A stretch of DNA of 6,079 nt from Galactobacter sp. (GTDB taxonomy: Bacteria > Actinomycetota > Actinomycetes > Actinomycetales > Micrococcaceae). The stretch lies in contig JALAHE010000330.1 of NCBI GenBank assembly GCA_022712075.1, positions 1 to 6,079 of the forward strand, in the 5' to 3' direction. Numbering within the stretch: the stretch's first letter is position 1; every line of letters begins with the position of its first letter. Below, piece after piece: positions 4,528 through 6,079 of this stretch. A program made the position numbers and the translations under genes. The notes beneath the pieces were generated by a model that worked only from the letters and a program-made list of their open reading frames with translations, did no database searches and had not been told where the DNA came from.

Positions 4528-5930
4528 ATCCCGCCGGGCTCCCCGCCCGCGTACCCGCCGCCGTCGAAGTCGCCACCGGCCATGTTGTTGAAGCGCGAGT
4601 AGTGGCCCTGGAAGGCCACGACGATGGTCTTGGTGGGGCCGTTACGGTGCTTGGCCACGATCACGTCGGCCTCGCCGGCGCGCGGGGACTCCTTGTCGTA
4701 GATGTCCTCGCGGTGCAGCAGGATGACCATGTCGGCGTCCTGCTCGATGGAGCCAGATTCACGCAGATCCGAGACCTGCGGGCGCTTGTCGGTGCGCTGC
4801 TCGGAACCACGGTTCAGCTGCGACAGCGCGATCACGGGGACCTCGAGCTCCTTGGCCATGAGCTTCAGCGCACGGGAGAACTCGGAAACCTCTTGCTGGC
4901 GGGACTCGACCTTCTTGCCCGAGCTCATGAGCTGCAGGTAGTCGAGCACGATGAGCTTGAGGTCGTGCTTCTGCTTCAGGCGGCGGGCCTTGGCGCGGAT
5001 CTCCATGAGCGACATGTTGGGGCTGTCGTCGATGAAGAGCGGGGCGTCGTTGAGATTGCCCATGGTGTTGGCGATCTTGGCCCACTGCTCGTCCTTGACG
5101 TTGCCCTTGCGCAGGTCCTGCAGGCCAATGGACGCCTCGGCGGAGAGCAGGCGCATCGCGATCTCGTTGCGCCCCATTTCAAGGGAGAAGAACACGGTCG
5201 TCATGTGGTGCTTGATCGCCGCGGAGCGGGCGATGTCCAGCGCAAACGTCGACTTACCGACGGCCGGGCGGGCCGCAACAACGATCATCTGACCACCCTG
5301 CAGGCCCTGCGTCAGCTCGTCGAACTCGTAGAACCCAGTGGGCACGCCGGTGATGCCCTCGGTGCGCGAGGAGGCGGACTCGATCTCGTCCACCGTGCCC
5401 TCGATGATGTCCTTCAGCGCCACGTAGTCCTCGCCGCCGCGGCGATCGGCGACCTTCATGACCTCGGCCTGGGCCTCGTTCACGATGGCGTCCACCTCGC
5501 CGTCCTGCGAGTAACCCATCTGCACGATGCGCGTGCCGGCGTCCACGAGGCGGCGCAGCACGGCGCGCTCGCGGACGATCTCGGCGTAGAAGCCGGCGTT
5601 GGCCGCGGTGGGCACGGACTGGATGAGCTCGTGGAGGTAGGCCGCGCCGCCGATGCGCTGGATGTCGCCGCGCTTCGTCAGCTCGTCGGCGACGGTCACG
5701 GCGTCGGCGGGTTCGCCGCGGCCGTAGAGATCGATGATGGCCTCGTAGACCATCTCGTGGCTCGGGCGGTAGAAGTCGACGCCGCGCAGCACCTCGACGC
5801 AGTCGGCGATCGCGTCCTTTGAAAGCATCATGCCGCCGAGCACCGACTGCTCCGCGACCAGATCCTGCGGGGGCGTGCGGGATCCGCGATCAGACGGAGC
5901 CATCTGCTCCTCGTAGTCTTGGATGCTCAC
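4524..5930 (-). CDS. dnaB: Replicative DNA helicase DnaB
   Basis: DnaB is the hexameric 5'-3' helicase that unwinds DNA at the replication fork and recruits primase. The 468-residue protein shows the N-terminal domain beginning PPQDLVAEQSVLGGMMLSKDA (20-40), a linker, and a RecA-like C-terminal domain. Walker A is ARPAVGKST (220-228), the catalytic glutamate is E251 in FFSLEMG, Walker B is LIVLDYLQL (326-334), the sensor region is ALSQLNRGSE (368-377), and the likely arginine finger is R429 in AKHRNGPT. It ends in a glycine-rich tail. There is no intein, although actinobacterial DnaB often has one at the P-loop. GTG 5930 is chosen because GAGGAG lies 9 nt upstream and the resulting VSIQDYE start fits actinobacterial relatives. 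An in-frame ATG at 6002 has no good ribosome site, and the longer TTG start at 6062 overlaps the promoter. Confidence 0.97.
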   Translation of the reverse strand: MSIQDYEEQMAPSDRGSRTPPQDLVAEQSVLGGMMLSKDAIADCVEVLRGVDFYRPSHEMVYEAIIDLYGRGEPADAVTVADELTKRGDIQRIGGAAYLHELIQSVPTAANAGFYAEIVRERAVLRRLVDAGTRIVQMGYSQDGEVDAIVNEAQAEVMKVADRRGGEDYVALKDIIEGTVDEIESASSRTEGITGVPTGFYEFDELTQGLQGGQMIVVAARPAVGKSTFALDIARSAAIKHHMTTVFFSLEMGRNEIAMRLLSAEASIGLQDLRKGNVKDEQWAKIANTMGNLNDAPLFIDDSPNMSLMEIRAKARRLKQKHDLKLIVLDYLQLMSSGKKVESRQQEVSEFSRALKLMAKELEVPVIALSQLNRGSEQRTDKRPQVSDLRESGSIEQDADMVILLHREDIYDKESPRAGEADVIVAKHRNGPTKTIVVAFQGHYSRFNNMAGGDFDGGGYAGGEPGGI

Positions 5931-5939
5931 GCCGTACCG

Positions 5940-5945
5940 CTCCTC
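5940..5945 (-). promoter_or_regulatory. Ribosome-binding site deciding the dnaB start
   Basis: On the minus strand GAGGAG lies 9 nt upstream of GTG 5930 and is the only strong Shine-Dalgarno in the 5' region of this frame. Confidence 0.8.
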
Positions 5946-6033
5946 AGCTCGCTTCCCCACGCCCAGGATGCCGGAAGGAGCCGACAGAACGCTGGGGTGC
6001 ATGGGGCGCCCCGCGTACACCGGGGACCGCCCC

Positions 6034-6062
6034 ACCGTAGGCCCGCCCGGCCCCCACGGCAA
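6034..6062 (-). promoter_or_regulatory. dnaB: Candidate dnaB promoter
   Basis: On the minus strand TTGCCG (6062-6057) is separated by 17 nt from TACGGT (6039-6034). The -35 matches four of six consensus bases, and the -10 fits TANNNT. Transcription would begin near 6027, giving a leader of about 97 nt. Its first bases could form a small hairpin (stems at 6021-6025 and 6009-6013). Confidence 0.5.
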
Positions 6063-6067
6063 ACGAG

Positions 6068-6076
6068 TTATCCACA
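6068..6076 (+). promoter_or_regulatory. Perfect DnaA box upstream of dnaB
   Basis: TTATCCACA is the exact consensus 9-mer bound by the initiator DnaA. It ends the window, 5 bp upstream of the candidate dnaB -35. A single box this close to a promoter is more likely regulatory or a DnaA-titrating site than an origin, but sequence beyond the window could hold more boxes. Confidence 0.55.
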
Positions 6077-6079
6077 GAC

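Noticed and set aside
3315..5822. A plus-strand frame open for about 835 codons, crossing the MFS gene out of frame and dnaB antisense
   Set aside because: Its first part overlaps the clear MFS protein in another frame and the rest is the complement of dnaB codons. High GC suppresses stop codons, and the product has no recognisable domain.
5931..6062. N-terminal extension of DnaB from TTG 6062 or ATG 6002
   Set aside because: The TTG lies in the -35, neither has a good ribosome site, the sequence does not resemble DnaB, and GTG 5930 has GAGGAG and a family-like start.

Overview
The window is very GC-rich, uses GTG starts and Ala/Gly-rich proteins, has leaderless-type promoters (TANNNT followed 7 nt later by ATG), and carries an actinobacterial-type DnaB. 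It looks like chromosomal DNA of a high-GC actinomycete, possibly Micrococcales; that rank is a guess from the protein sequences.

Layout. Minus strand, 1-282: the first 94 codons of a UvrA-like ABC ATPase that runs off the left edge. A 148-nt divergent intergenic region follows, with a 10-bp inverted repeat and a candidate promoter for each side. Plus strand: a PPC/DUF296 protein (431-907), an HdeD/DUF308 six-helix membrane protein (1072-1659), a DUF1345 membrane protein (1796-2437), a DoxX-family membrane protein (2740-3318, with a probably frameshifted 3' end) and a Cmx/CmrA-type drug-efflux MFS transporter (3361-4527). Minus strand: the replicative helicase dnaB (4524-5930), convergent with the MFS gene and sharing the tetranucleotide CTAG as both stop codons. 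The dnaB promoter lies at 6034-6062, with a perfect DnaA box (TTATCCACA) 5 bp upstream of its -35.

Organisation. The plus-strand genes are separated by 112-302 nt. Hairpins follow two of them clearly, and candidate promoters precede several, so they look like mostly single-gene units. Three small membrane proteins of stress-associated families (HdeD, DUF1345, DoxX) sit next to each other, but nothing shows that they work together. dnaB is the only core housekeeping gene.

The most unusual stretch is 3138-3360. The DoxX frame loses its coding character near 3147. A neighbouring frame ends naturally at 3190, and an 18-codon ORF with a leaderless-type promoter begins at 3201. Several short hairpins then precede the MFS ribosome-binding site. 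This could be a translational attenuator for the efflux gene or the scar of a lost gene. I see no transposase, integrase, CRISPR array, tRNA or rRNA, and no clearly novel multi-gene system.
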